Positions 35,078 through 43,533 of a DNA stretch of 64,000 nt are shown one piece after another. Every line of letters begins with the position of its first letter. Position 1 is the stretch's first letter. A program made the position numbers and the translations under genes. The DNA comes from Muribaculaceae bacterium (GTDB lineage Bacteria; Bacteroidota; Bacteroidia; Bacteroidales; Muribaculaceae), in contig JAGATX010000002.1 of NCBI GenBank assembly GCA_017621055.1, forward strand, positions 1-64,000, read 5' to 3'. The notes beneath the pieces are model-generated. The model had not been told where the DNA came from and made no database searches. It saw nothing but the letters and a program-made list of their open reading frames with translations.

Positions 35078-35373
35078 TTGTCATGGATACGTTTATGGGA
35101 GTTTCCGACGGCCACATAGGGTGGCTCGTCTGGCTGGTGTGGCTCCTGATAGGGGTTTTCGAGGCTTTGTTCGCCTCGCGCCTGTCACGCAACCGCACGC
35201 TGTGGGCCGACATCACCGTCGGTGCCGTCGCCTCGCTCCTTGGCGGCTTTTTCTCAATTCAGTTTCTTGGCGATACGCCTGTGATGCGGTTCCTGATTTC
35301 GCTGCTGGGCGCTGTTTTCTTCGCCACAGCATGCCTGCTTCTGTTGGGCTATATGCTCCGCCCGCGCAGGTAA
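35074..35373 (+). CDS. GlsB/YeaQ-like small membrane protein
   Basis: A 99-residue protein with three membrane helices resembling the transglycosylase-associated (GlsB/YeaQ/YmgE) family, seen as WLVWLVWLLIGVFEALFASRL, ADITVGAVASLLGGFF and the hydrophobic C-terminal half ending LLLLGYMLRPRR. Relatives respond to stress in many bacteria; the biochemical role is unknown. It overlaps the preceding 55-residue gene by 4 bases. ATG 35074 was taken because of the overlap; an in-frame ATG at 35083 is an alternative. The match is weaker than for textbook members. Confidence 0.62.
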   Translation: MIVMDTFMGVSDGHIGWLVWLVWLLIGVFEALFASRLSRNRTLWADITVGAVASLLGGFFSIQFLGDTPVMRFLISLLGAVFFATACLLLLGYMLRPRR

Positions 35374-35400
35374 CTAAGAATTGAGAATGCAAAATCATAT

Positions 35401-35442
35401 AAGTAGGGCGCGAATGCGGGTTGCCGCAGTCGCGCCCTCCTT
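35401..35442. terminator. Hairpin between convergent GlsB-like and gdhA genes
   Basis: An inverted repeat with core arms 35406-35413 and 35430-35437, extendable through the central GCGG/CCGC with mismatches. T-runs are weak on both sides, so termination efficiency is uncertain. Confidence 0.5.
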
Positions 35443-35459
35443 ATTGTATTACAGGAGTT

Positions 35460-36797
35460 TTAGCAAACGCCCAGACCCATCATTGCATTTGCAACCTTCA
35501 TGAAGCCGGCAATGTTCGCGCCTTTCATGTAGTTGATGTAGCCGTCGGGCTCCACGCCGTAGCGGAGGCACTGCTCGTGGATGTCGGTCATGATCTGGTG
35601 GAGTTTGGCATCCACTTCCTCGGCGGTCCACTGCAGGTGGATGGCGTTCTGGCTCATTTCGAGGCCGGAAGTAGCCACGCCGCCGGCGTTCACAGCCTTG
35701 CCGGGGGCATAGACGGTACGGCTCTCGATGAAGGCGTCGATAGCTTCGGGTGTGCAGCCCATGTTGGATACTTCGGCAACCATTTCCACGCCGTTGGCAA
35801 TGAGCTGACGGGCGTCGTCGCCGTTAAGCTCGTTCTGGGTGGCGCAGGGAAGGGCGATGTCCACTTTCTGCTCCCAGGGCTTGCGGCCGGCGAAGAACTG
35901 CGAGCCGGCAAAGCGCTCGGCGTAAGGCGACACGATGTCGTTGCCCGACGAACGGAGCTCCAGCATATAGTTGATTTTCTCCATGTCGAGACCGGCGGGG
36001 TCGTAGACGTAACCGTCGGGGCCCGAGAGGGTCACCACTTTTGCGCCCAGCTCGGTGGCCTTGAGGGCAGCGCCCCATGCCACGTTGCCGAAGCCGCTGA
36101 TGGCCACGGTCTTGCCCTTGATGTCGTCGTTGCGCTGCTTGAGCATGTTCTGAACAAAGTAGAGGGCGCCGAAACCGGTGGCTTCGGGGCGTATGCGGCT
36201 GCCGCCGAACTCCATTGCTTTGCCGGTGAATGTGCCGTCGTGCTGGTTGACGAGGCGTTTGTACATTCCGTACATGTATCCTACCTCGCGGCCGCCTACG
36301 CCGATATCGCCGGCAGGAACGTCGCGGTCGGGACCGAGGTTCTTCCACAGGCCCAGAATGAATGCCTGACAGAAGCGCATGATTTCACGGTCGCTCTTGC
36401 CGCGCGGCGAGAAGTCGCTGCCGCCTTTGGCACCGCCCATGGGCAGGGTGGTGAGAGCGTTTTTAAAGGTCTGCTCAAAGCCTAAGAATTTGAGGATGGA
36501 GAGGTTGACAGATGCATGGAAGCGTATGCCGCCTTTGTACGGGCCGATGGCGTTGTTGAACTGCACGCGGTAGCCGATGTTGTTCTGCACTTCGCCTTTG
36601 TCGTCAATCCACGTTACGCGGAAGGTGACGATGCGGTCGGGCTCCACCATGCGTTCGATTATCTTGTTGCGTTCGAACTCGGGGTGCTGGTTGTAGACGT
36701 CCTCTACGCAGAGAAGTACTTCTTTCACTGCCTGGAGGTATTCTTTCTCGCCGGGATGCTTGGCTTCGAGCGAAGCCATGATTTGATTGATATCCAT
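35460..36797 (-). CDS. gdhA: Glutamate dehydrogenase (NADP-type, hexameric family I)
   Basis: A 445-residue enzyme that reductively aminates 2-oxoglutarate to glutamate, the main ammonium entry point in Bacteroidales. The substrate-binding motif GGAKGGSDFSPRGKSD contains the catalytic-region lysine, and the nucleotide-binding segment ISGFGNVAWGAALKATELGA follows the Rossmann pattern. The length and the PAGDIGVGGREVGYMYG stretch fit the microbial NADP-dependent group. The start at 36797 (MDINQIM) is used; a longer frame from 36854 has no recognisable extra homology. The transcript would have a leader of about 104 bases from the -7 element at 36908-36915. Confidence 0.93.
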   Translation of the reverse strand: MDINQIMASLEAKHPGEKEYLQAVKEVLLCVEDVYNQHPEFERNKIIERMVEPDRIVTFRVTWIDDKGEVQNNIGYRVQFNNAIGPYKGGIRFHASVNLSILKFLGFEQTFKNALTTLPMGGAKGGSDFSPRGKSDREIMRFCQAFILGLWKNLGPDRDVPAGDIGVGGREVGYMYGMYKRLVNQHDGTFTGKAMEFGGSRIRPEATGFGALYFVQNMLKQRNDDIKGKTVAISGFGNVAWGAALKATELGAKVVTLSGPDGYVYDPAGLDMEKINYMLELRSSGNDIVSPYAERFAGSQFFAGRKPWEQKVDIALPCATQNELNGDDARQLIANGVEMVAEVSNMGCTPEAIDAFIESRTVYAPGKAVNAGGVATSGLEMSQNAIHLQWTAEEVDAKLHQIMTDIHEQCLRYGVEPDGYINYMKGANIAGFMKVANAMMGLGVC

Positions 36798-36907
36798 AAC
36801 GATAGAGTTAGTGTTTGAAAATGCTTTTATGAGGTATTTTCGGTTAAGGTTCACTGTTTACGTCCGGAGTCGGGAGGCCGGGAGGCCGCCGGCCCGTTCA
36901 GTACTGG

Positions 36908-36915
36908 CAAAGTTA
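36908..36915 (-). promoter_or_regulatory. -7 promoter element for gdhA
   Basis: TAACTTTG on the minus strand, with a TTG 18 bases upstream. It implies an unusually long leader (about 104 bases) before the gdhA start. Confidence 0.7.
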
Positions 36916-36949
36916 GCAAAAATCTTTCACCTGCAAGGGTTTTTTACAA

Positions 36950-36976
36950 AAAAAACGCCTGGGTCGGGCGTTTTTT
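36950..36976 (-). terminator. Terminator of the lptG operon
   Basis: A short GC stem (36955-36959 with 36967-36971) extended by A/T pairs, flanked by A8 and T6; it serves the minus strand after lptG. Confidence 0.75.
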
Positions 36977-36998
36977 ATTGATTTTTTGGCAGGTGTGC

Positions 36999-38072
36999 TT
37001 ACATTGCGGCGCGACGGTAAAGGATAACCGCGATTATGGAGTAGATGATGTTTGGAATCCACATGGCCACGAATGCCGAGGTCAACCCCGAGATGGCGAA
37101 TGTCTGTGTTATGGTCATGAACAGAATATAGCTGAAACTCAGCACCAGACCGATGCCTATGTTGAGGCCCATGCCGCCCTTTACCTTCTTTACCGACAGG
37201 GTCATGCCTATTATCGTGAGGATAAATGCTGCGGCGGTCATGGCCAGGCGGCGCTCGCGCTCGACCTCGAAACTCTGAATGTTTGCCACGCCGCGTTCGC
37301 GTTGCCGCGATATGTACTCGTTGAGTTCGGGTGTGGTCATTTTCTCATGGTCAACCTCCGAGATGAGGAAGTCGCGCGGCTCGAAGGCTATGGAGGTGTC
37401 GCGGCTGTGACCCCGGGTAATGATTTCACGGTTGCCGGTGAAGTCGCGGCGTACATATTCGTTGAGCCGCCAGGTATAGAGGGTATCCCACTGTATGGTC
37501 TGTGCCGACAGCCTCGATACCAGGCGCTTGTTTTCGTCGAATTTATCGAGCATGAACCGGCGGCCGGTCTTGGAGATGTTGTCGTAGCTGGCCATGTAGG
37601 CAATCTCGCCGGGAGCGACCATGAGCATGATGTTCGCGCCGTAGTCCACGCGCTTGTTCTTGACGTAGGTGTTGGTGTAATTTATCCGTCGGGCATTTGC
37701 CGGCGGTATGATATAGGCGCTGAGCACGAAGGTGGCGGCGGCTATGACGGCGGCGCTCACCAAGTAAGGCCGCATGAGACGGCGGAAGCTCATGCCCGTG
37801 GAGAACATGGCTATGAACTCGCTGTTGCCGGCGAGTTTGCTGGTGAAGAATATCACCGCTATGAAGGTGAACAGCGGCGAGAACTGGTTGGCGAAATAAG
37901 GCAGGAAGTTGACGAAATAGTCCACTATCGTTGCTCTCAGGGGCGCCTTGACAAAGGCGTCGAGTTTCTCGTTGATATCGAACACAATCACTATGGCCAG
38001 CAGCAGGATGATGGCGAAAATATAAGTTCCGAGGAACTTGCGGATTATGTATCGGTCGAGAATTTTGAACAT
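36999..38072 (-). CDS. lptG: LptF/LptG-family LPS export permease
   Basis: A 357-residue inner-membrane subunit of the LptB2FG ABC transporter that extracts LPS and hands it to LptC. The topology is typical: helices near residues 12-30, 55-78 and 98-120, a large periplasmic jellyroll domain (about 125-265), then three helices at the C-terminus (AAFILTIIGMTLSVKKVKGG). It is the last gene of a minus-strand run and 22 bases after tgt. Whether it is LptF or LptG cannot be settled without comparison; Bacteroidota often carry several copies. Confidence 0.85.
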   Translation of the reverse strand: MFKILDRYIIRKFLGTYIFAIILLLAIVIVFDINEKLDAFVKAPLRATIVDYFVNFLPYFANQFSPLFTFIAVIFFTSKLAGNSEFIAMFSTGMSFRRLMRPYLVSAAVIAAATFVLSAYIIPPANARRINYTNTYVKNKRVDYGANIMLMVAPGEIAYMASYDNISKTGRRFMLDKFDENKRLVSRLSAQTIQWDTLYTWRLNEYVRRDFTGNREIITRGHSRDTSIAFEPRDFLISEVDHEKMTTPELNEYISRQRERGVANIQSFEVERERRLAMTAAAFILTIIGMTLSVKKVKGGMGLNIGIGLVLSFSYILFMTITQTFAISGLTSAFVAMWIPNIIYSIIAVILYRRAAM

Positions 38073-38094
38073 TGAAGGTTGGAGAGCGGAGATG

Positions 38095-39225
38095 TCAGAG
38101 GCGACGCTGGAGTTTTTCCACCATTGTTTTCTTCCACTGTGGAAAATCGCCGGCGATGATGTGGTTGCGGGCCTCGCCGACGAGCCACAGATAGAATGCG
38201 AGGTTATGGACGGATGCTATCATAAGCCCCAGAATTTCGTCGGCGGCGAAAAGATGGCGGACGTAGGCTTTTGTGTACACGCGGTCCACTTCGCATGGGC
38301 TGTCGGGCCATAAGGGACTGAAATCGTTGGCCCACTTGGCATTGCGCATGTTCATGGTCCCTTCGGGAGTGAAGAGCATGCCGTTACGGCCGTTGCGCGT
38401 GGGCATCACGCAATCCATCATGTCCACGCCGCGGTCGATGGCCTCGAGGATGTTTACGGGCGTGCCCACGCCCATGAGGTAGCGGGGACGGTCGGCCGGG
38501 AGGATGTCGTTGACAACCTCTATCATGGAGTACATCACCTCGGCGGGTTCGCCGACGGCAAGACCGCCGATGGCGTAGCCGTCGGCGCCGAGCGAGGCGG
38601 CATGGTCGGCGGCTTCGCGGCGCAGGTCGGGGTATGTGCAGCCCTGAACGATTGGAAAGAGGCTCTGACTGTGGCCATAGCGCGGCGAGGTGGCCCGGTA
38701 GTGCTTCCACCCTCGTTCGAGCCAGCGTTTGGTGAGGTCCAGCGACCGTCGCGCATAGCCTCGTTCCGATGTGCCGGGCGGGCATTCGTCGAGGGCCATC
38801 ATGATATCCGAACCTATGGAGCGCTGGATATCCACAACCTTTTCGGGCGTGAACAGATGGCGCGAGCCGTCGATGTGGCTGCGGAAATGGGCGCCTTCTT
38901 CGGTGAGCTTGCGGTTTTCGGCCAGCGAGAACACCTGAAAGCCGCCGCTGTCGGTGAGGATGGGGCGCTCCCAGCCATTGAACTTATGCAGGCCTCCGGC
39001 AGCCTCTATAACCCCCATGCCGGGACGGAGATAGAGGTGGTAGGTATTTCCCAGGATTATCTGGGCTTTCACCTGGTGGCGCAACTCGGAGAAGTGTACG
39101 CCCTTGACGGTGCCGCAGGTGCCTACGGGCATGAAGATGGGCGTGAGGATATCGCCGTGGTCGGTGGTTATGCGGCCTGCGCGGGCTGATGTGCCCGCGC
39201 AGGTGGCTTGCAGGTCGAATTTCAT
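38095..39225 (-). CDS. tgt: tRNA-guanine transglycosylase
   Basis: A 376-residue TIM-barrel enzyme that exchanges G34 for preQ1 in queuosine tRNAs. The substrate-binding motif TDSGGFQVFSL, the nucleophile region DCVMPTRNGRNGMLFT and the VQGCTYPDLR segment are intact. The zinc site is odd: in the E. coli region CDCYTC the present protein reads CEVDRV, with only one of the three cysteines and a two-residue deletion. The gene starts at the ATG at 39225, sharing one base with the previous stop (TGATG); a TTG three bases upstream is less likely. Confidence 0.92.
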   Translation of the reverse strand: MKFDLQATCAGTSARAGRITTDHGDILTPIFMPVGTCGTVKGVHFSELRHQVKAQIILGNTYHLYLRPGMGVIEAAGGLHKFNGWERPILTDSGGFQVFSLAENRKLTEEGAHFRSHIDGSRHLFTPEKVVDIQRSIGSDIMMALDECPPGTSERGYARRSLDLTKRWLERGWKHYRATSPRYGHSQSLFPIVQGCTYPDLRREAADHAASLGADGYAIGGLAVGEPAEVMYSMIEVVNDILPADRPRYLMGVGTPVNILEAIDRGVDMMDCVMPTRNGRNGMLFTPEGTMNMRNAKWANDFSPLWPDSPCEVDRVYTKAYVRHLFAADEILGLMIASVHNLAFYLWLVGEARNHIIAGDFPQWKKTMVEKLQRRL

Positions 39226-40136
39226 CAATCGAAGAGGGCGTCGGGATATTCGCCGGCGGCGTGCATGGCTGCCAGACGCTCAACGACCATCGGGCGGTCT
39301 TCGGGGTATGTCACGCCCGTCCAGCGGCTGGTTGTACGCAGCATGTCGACGGTGGCTTCGCCGTTGTGTATCAGCGCGTCGATGGTGGTGGGGATATAGA
39401 ACTCGCTCTTGAGCTCGGTGCCGTGGGCATCGAGGAAACGGTGGAATTCGCGGTCGCTGTATGCGAAATAGTCGGGAGTGAAGCCCCACAGGTTCATCGA
39501 TACGGGGGTGTCGGCTCCCGGATACTGAGCCACGCCCTCGGCGTCGGTGTATGTTATGCGGCCGTCGGGGGTGTAAGATATTGCGGTGCACTCGGTTACT
39601 GAAGCGAGGTGCCCTTCTTTGTCGGCGGTGCATACGCCGCGGCTCACGCTGCCGTTCTGGGTCATGGTGTTGCCTAAGTTGAAGGCTACCATGCAATATT
39701 TGCCCTTGGAGTCGTCGGGAAGTTCGGAGAGGAATTTGCCGACTACGGCAAAGGCATCGCGGCCATAGTAGTCGTCGGCGTTGATAACGGCGAAGGGTTC
39801 CTTGATGGTATCGGCGGCCATGAGTACCGCGTGGTTTGTGCCCCAGGGTTTTGTGCGGCCTTCGGGTACGGTGTAGCCTTCGGGCAGTTTGTCGATGCTC
39901 TGGAAAACTACTTCCATGGGGATGTGGCCCTCGTAGCGCGAGAGCACTTTCTCGCGGAAGGCTTCTTCGATGTCGTGGCGGATGACGAAGACTATCTTAC
40001 CGAAACCGGCGCGGATGGCGTCGTAAATCGAATAATCCATAATCGTCTGGCACTGAGGCCCTACACCATCGAGTTGCTTGAGGCCTCCATAGCGACTGCC
40101 CATGCCGGCAGCAAGTACAAATAATGTGGGTTTCAT
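39225..40136 (-). CDS. Sugar nucleotidyltransferase-like protein (NTP_transferase fold)
   Basis: A 303-residue protein with an N-terminal nucleotidyltransferase motif, LFVLAAGMGSRYGGLKQLDG (about residues 4-23), the standard G-X-G-T/S-R-x-K-P-like nucleotide loop, then the metal Asp in VINADDYYGRDAFAV. The C-terminal half lacks the acyltransferase hexapeptide repeats of GlmU, so it is probably a stand-alone sugar-1-phosphate nucleotidyltransferase, nearest in pattern to GlcNAc- or mannose-type enzymes; the sugar is not predicted. Its promoter (40160-40167) is embedded in the stop region of comEC. It overlaps tgt by one base. Confidence 0.8.
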   Translation of the reverse strand: MKPTLFVLAAGMGSRYGGLKQLDGVGPQCQTIMDYSIYDAIRAGFGKIVFVIRHDIEEAFREKVLSRYEGHIPMEVVFQSIDKLPEGYTVPEGRTKPWGTNHAVLMAADTIKEPFAVINADDYYGRDAFAVVGKFLSELPDDSKGKYCMVAFNLGNTMTQNGSVSRGVCTADKEGHLASVTECTAISYTPDGRITYTDAEGVAQYPGADTPVSMNLWGFTPDYFAYSDREFHRFLDAHGTELKSEFYIPTTIDALIHNGEATVDMLRTTSRWTGVTYPEDRPMVVERLAAMHAAGEYPDALFD

Positions 40137-40159
40137 ATATGAGGATTGGTTAGGGATTG

Positions 40160-40167
40160 CAAAGTTA
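40160..40167 (-). promoter_or_regulatory. -7 element inside the comEC stop region
   Basis: TAACTTTG on the minus strand. Its first three bases are the TAA stop of comEC, and it lies about 24 bases before the ATG of the nucleotidyltransferase. Confidence 0.6.
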
Positions 40168-41682
40168 CATATTTTCCGGAATATAAGCAAAAGAGAGGGC
40201 GGTTATGGCGGCGAGTATGGCTGCCGAAGCAGCTATCAGGCGCCAGCGCAATGTTTTGCGATGAATTACCACGCCGAGGAGAGCCACGGCCACGAGCGTG
40301 AAAAATGCCGTGGCCGCCGATGGGTAGAGAGTAGCGCTCTGGTTCCACGGCAGTGCCCCCAGGGCACGGCACATGCTCTCGGTGGCGTCCGCAACGGCAT
40401 CTGTGGCGTGGACGAGCACCTGCGGTGCCGCGCCGATGACGGAGAGTAGGCTTGCGGTGGCGCCCATGGCCATGAATACCGGAAAAATGACGGCACCGCC
40501 GATGCCTCCGATGAAGCCGGCGAGGGGCACGCTGTGGAAATAGAGCAAGAGCAGCGGAAAAACGCCCAATGTGGCAGCGAGAGGCGCCACGCAGAGGCCT
40601 CCTATATTATAGAGCACGTGTCGGCGCGGCGAAAACGGATTTAATTTGCCGAAAAAGCACATCAGGCCGGCAACGGCGGCGGCCGACAGCTGGAAGCCTA
40701 TGGAAAACAGCCAGTAAGGCGATATAAGCAGAACGAATGCCAGGGTGAGGCCAAAAACATTTGGTGTGCTGTGCGAACGGTCGCCCACAAGGGCCGCCGT
40801 CATCACCGTGAGCATGGTGGCGGCACGTACTGCCGATGGCTGCAGACCTGCTATAAAGGCATAGGCCCAGACGGCGGCGATGATCAGAGCTAACCGCAGA
40901 TAATTGAGACGCCGTCCTGCTCTGAGCGGGTACAGCAGCAGACCTATGGCAGATACAAGCAGAGCCACGTGGAAACCGCTGATACACAGAAGATGCGCCA
41001 GCCCGGCAGAGCGAAATGCCGCTCTTGTGGCCGGCTCGGCATAGTCGCCGCCGAAAAAAGCGCCGCAAAGCAAGGCGGCGGTTGCCGGCCGAAAACCGAC
41101 GTTGTAGATATCATCAGCCAGCCGGCGTCCCATGCGTCCGGACTTGTGAATCAGACCATTTTCGAGACCTGTGGAACGCAGGGCATCCATGCGCGCTGTG
41201 GCAGCTATGCGTTCCGATAAGAGATACATGGCATAGGCGTCGATTCCTCCGCCGAAAAGATCATCGGCGGCGGTGACCGGCTCAAAGTGAGCATGAAATG
41301 TTATTCTCTCGCCGGGAAGAAGAGTGTAGTCGCATGTAGTGGTGCGCAGTTCGGCGCGGAAAGGTCGGGGAGCGTCGACGGTGGCTATGACGCGTTGCTG
41401 GTAGCTGCCGGCAGAGGCGCGTTCCACAGTCGCCGTGAAGCATCCCTCGGCGGGAATGCCGCTTTCGGTCAGTGTTGCGGGCCGCTGCATCCACCCGGTG
41501 AAGAGTCCGGCAAGAATGCCGGCACAAAGAATTGCCGGCAGACGTCGGCGCAGAAAGACAGCCACGGCCAAGGCAACGGTCGCAACGGCGCCTACTGCTG
41601 TCGGGAGGGTCATGGAGGCTATGATGCCACCGGCGACACCCGCGGCGAGCACAATGCCGGGCCATCTGCGCAAATCATTCAT
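40165..41682 (-). CDS. comEC: ComEC/Rec2-family DNA uptake channel, without the nuclease-like domain
   Basis: A 505-residue polytopic inner-membrane protein. An N-terminal pair of helices and an OB-fold-like domain (about 70-160; DUF4131 type) precede the competence domain of about eight helices, with the diagnostic motifs FRSAGLAHLLCISGFHVALL and LQPSAVRAATMLTVM. ComEC forms the channel that brings single-stranded DNA into the cytosol. The C-terminal metallo-beta-lactamase domain present in Bacillus and many Gram-negatives is absent: the protein ends after the last helices. The start at 41682 overlaps the end of aroE by 8 bases. Confidence 0.85.
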   Translation of the reverse strand: MNDLRRWPGIVLAAGVAGGIIASMTLPTAVGAVATVALAVAVFLRRRLPAILCAGILAGLFTGWMQRPATLTESGIPAEGCFTATVERASAGSYQQRVIATVDAPRPFRAELRTTTCDYTLLPGERITFHAHFEPVTAADDLFGGGIDAYAMYLLSERIAATARMDALRSTGLENGLIHKSGRMGRRLADDIYNVGFRPATAALLCGAFFGGDYAEPATRAAFRSAGLAHLLCISGFHVALLVSAIGLLLYPLRAGRRLNYLRLALIIAAVWAYAFIAGLQPSAVRAATMLTVMTAALVGDRSHSTPNVFGLTLAFVLLISPYWLFSIGFQLSAAAVAGLMCFFGKLNPFSPRRHVLYNIGGLCVAPLAATLGVFPLLLLYFHSVPLAGFIGGIGGAVIFPVFMAMGATASLLSVIGAAPQVLVHATDAVADATESMCRALGALPWNQSATLYPSAATAFFTLVAVALLGVVIHRKTLRWRLIAASAAILAAITALSFAYIPENM

Positions 41683-42451
41683 TCTGCCATATATCCAGCG
41701 CTTTTGCGGCCTGTGCCATAAGCATTTCGGCACCGTTCGCCGTGCGTGCTCCGCGTGCGCGGGCTTCACGCAGGAATTTGGTCTCTTTCGGGTTGTAGAT
41801 CATGTCGAAGCAGAGGTGTCGGCTGTCGAGGAGGCTGACCGGCACGGGTGGCATGCTCTCCACATCGGGGTACATTCCCGCAGGTGTGCAGTTGACTATC
41901 ACGGTGTTGCGGGCCATGACATCGGGCATGAGATCGCTGTAGGTGATGCAGCCGTCGCGGCGTGAGCGCGAAACCTTTACCGACTCTATGCCGAGCATAG
42001 CCAAAGCCGTAGCGGCGGCTTTCGAGGCACCACCGGTGCCTAAAATCAAGGCATGGCGGTCGGCGTCGGTCAGCAGGGGCGTTATTGCCTCGGTAAAACC
42101 GAACACATCGGTGTTGAAACCGGTGAGGCCCTTCACAAAACCGTCGTCGCGCCGGTGGATTTTCACCGTGTTGACGGCACCGACGGCCTGTGCCAGCGGG
42201 TCGGTGTGATCCAGAAACTCCATTATTTTCTCCTTGTAAGGCGAAGTGACGTTAAAGCCTTTAAGCTTGGGGTTCAGGAGAACAAGAGAGTAGAGCGCTG
42301 CGGCATCGAGTGCGGTCATGTCGAAATTGGCATAGTGCCGCCCGCTGCCGTCGGCCGCGAAAAGCCGGTTGAACAGTACTCGCGAGAAAGAGTGCTCCAG
42401 CGGATGGCCTATCAAACCGTAGTCGGCGGTGCCTGAGGAAACTGTGTTCAT
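41675..42451 (-). CDS. aroE: Shikimate dehydrogenase
   Basis: A 258-residue NADPH-dependent enzyme of aromatic amino-acid synthesis. The N-terminal substrate domain has DYGLIGHPLEHSFS (residues about 10-23) and GFNVTSPYKEKIMEF, the shikimate-binding Lys/Asn set, and the Rossmann motif ILGTGGASKAAATAL. The ATG at 42451 overlaps the stop of the pseudouridine synthase by 4 bases. The length is slightly shorter than the E. coli enzyme, as in many Bacteroidales. The relationship to its neighbours is chromosomal rather than functional. Confidence 0.92.
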   Translation of the reverse strand: MNTVSSGTADYGLIGHPLEHSFSRVLFNRLFAADGSGRHYANFDMTALDAAALYSLVLLNPKLKGFNVTSPYKEKIMEFLDHTDPLAQAVGAVNTVKIHRRDDGFVKGLTGFNTDVFGFTEAITPLLTDADRHALILGTGGASKAAATALAMLGIESVKVSRSRRDGCITYSDLMPDVMARNTVIVNCTPAGMYPDVESMPPVPVSLLDSRHLCFDMIYNPKETKFLREARARGARTANGAEMLMAQAAKALDIWQNE

Positions 42452-43533
42452 GATTTTGCGGAAATTCCGGCTGTGTAAGTGCGCCAGCGGTCGATCAGAG
42501 CCGACATATCGGCGGGGATCGGCGCCGTGAAGTCCATTTCCTCGCCGGTATGGGGATGGCGGAAGCCGAGGGTGCGGGCGTGGAGGGCCTGACGCGGGCA
42601 TAGGTCGAAGCAGTTGCGCACAAATGCCTGATATGCCCCCGACTGTACGCCGCGAAGAATGCGGTCGCCGCCATAGCGGGCGTCGTTGAACAGCGGATGT
42701 CCCAGCGACTGCATGTGTACTCTTATCTGGTGTGTTCGTCCGGTCTCGAGCACGCAGCTCACCATGCTCACATGCCGGAATTGTTCGATGGTGGTGTAAT
42801 GCGTCACTGCGTGTTTGCCGTCAGGACCGTCGAGGGGAAATGTGGTCATTATCAGGCGGTCTTTTGGCGAGCGTCCTATGTTTGTAGCTACCGTGCCTTC
42901 GGCCGGGTCCGGGCATCCCCACACCATTGCCACGTATTGGCGCCGTGTGGTTTTATTGAAGAACTGGCGTCCGAGGTCGGTCTTTGCGTCGGGTGTCTTG
43001 GCCACGACGAGAAGTCCCGACGTGTCCTTGTCGATGCGGTGTACCAGCCCGAGCCTCGGGTCGTTGACGTCGTAGTCGGGAGTGTCGCGGAAATGCCATG
43101 CCAGGGCGTTGACCAGCGTGCCGTCGTAGTTGCCATGGCCGGGGTGCACCACCAGACCCGCCGGTTTGTTGACCACCAGCACATAGCGGTCTTCGTAGAC
43201 AATGTCGAGGGGTATGTCCTGAGCGATGATTTCGCATTCGTAGCGCGGACGGTCCATCACCACCTGCACAAGGTCGAGAGGCTTGACGCGGTAGTTGCTC
43301 TTTACAGGCTTGCCGTTGACAAGGATACATCCGGCGTCGGCGGCCTGCTGCACGCGATTGCGCGAGGCTTTCTGCAGGCGTTCCACCAGGAATTTGTCGA
43401 CTCTTAGGAGTGCCTGGCCCTTGTCGGCGACGAAGCGGAAGTGTTCGTACAGGCCGTCGGGCGAGCCTTCGTCGGCATCGTCGAGCTCGGTGTCTTCGAG
43501 TTCGGGATTGTCGTATCGTCTGTCGTCGGCCAT
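42448..43533 (-). CDS. RluA-family pseudouridine synthase (RluD-like)
   Basis: A 361-residue RNA pseudouridine synthase. Residues about 30-110 form an S4-like RNA-binding domain (LLRVDKFLVERLQKASRNRV), and the catalytic core has the RluA signature LVHRIDKDTSGLLVVAKTPD with its catalytic Asp, plus ETGRTHQIRVHMQSLGHPLF. The N-terminal 30 residues are acidic and Asp/Glu-rich. The most likely target is 23S rRNA, as for RluD, which often sits next to the PASTA gene in Bacteroidales. It shares one base with the PASTA stop (TGATG). Confidence 0.87.
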   Translation of the reverse strand: MADDRRYDNPELEDTELDDADEGSPDGLYEHFRFVADKGQALLRVDKFLVERLQKASRNRVQQAADAGCILVNGKPVKSNYRVKPLDLVQVVMDRPRYECEIIAQDIPLDIVYEDRYVLVVNKPAGLVVHPGHGNYDGTLVNALAWHFRDTPDYDVNDPRLGLVHRIDKDTSGLLVVAKTPDAKTDLGRQFFNKTTRRQYVAMVWGCPDPAEGTVATNIGRSPKDRLIMTTFPLDGPDGKHAVTHYTTIEQFRHVSMVSCVLETGRTHQIRVHMQSLGHPLFNDARYGGDRILRGVQSGAYQAFVRNCFDLCPRQALHARTLGFRHPHTGEEMDFTAPIPADMSALIDRWRTYTAGISAKS

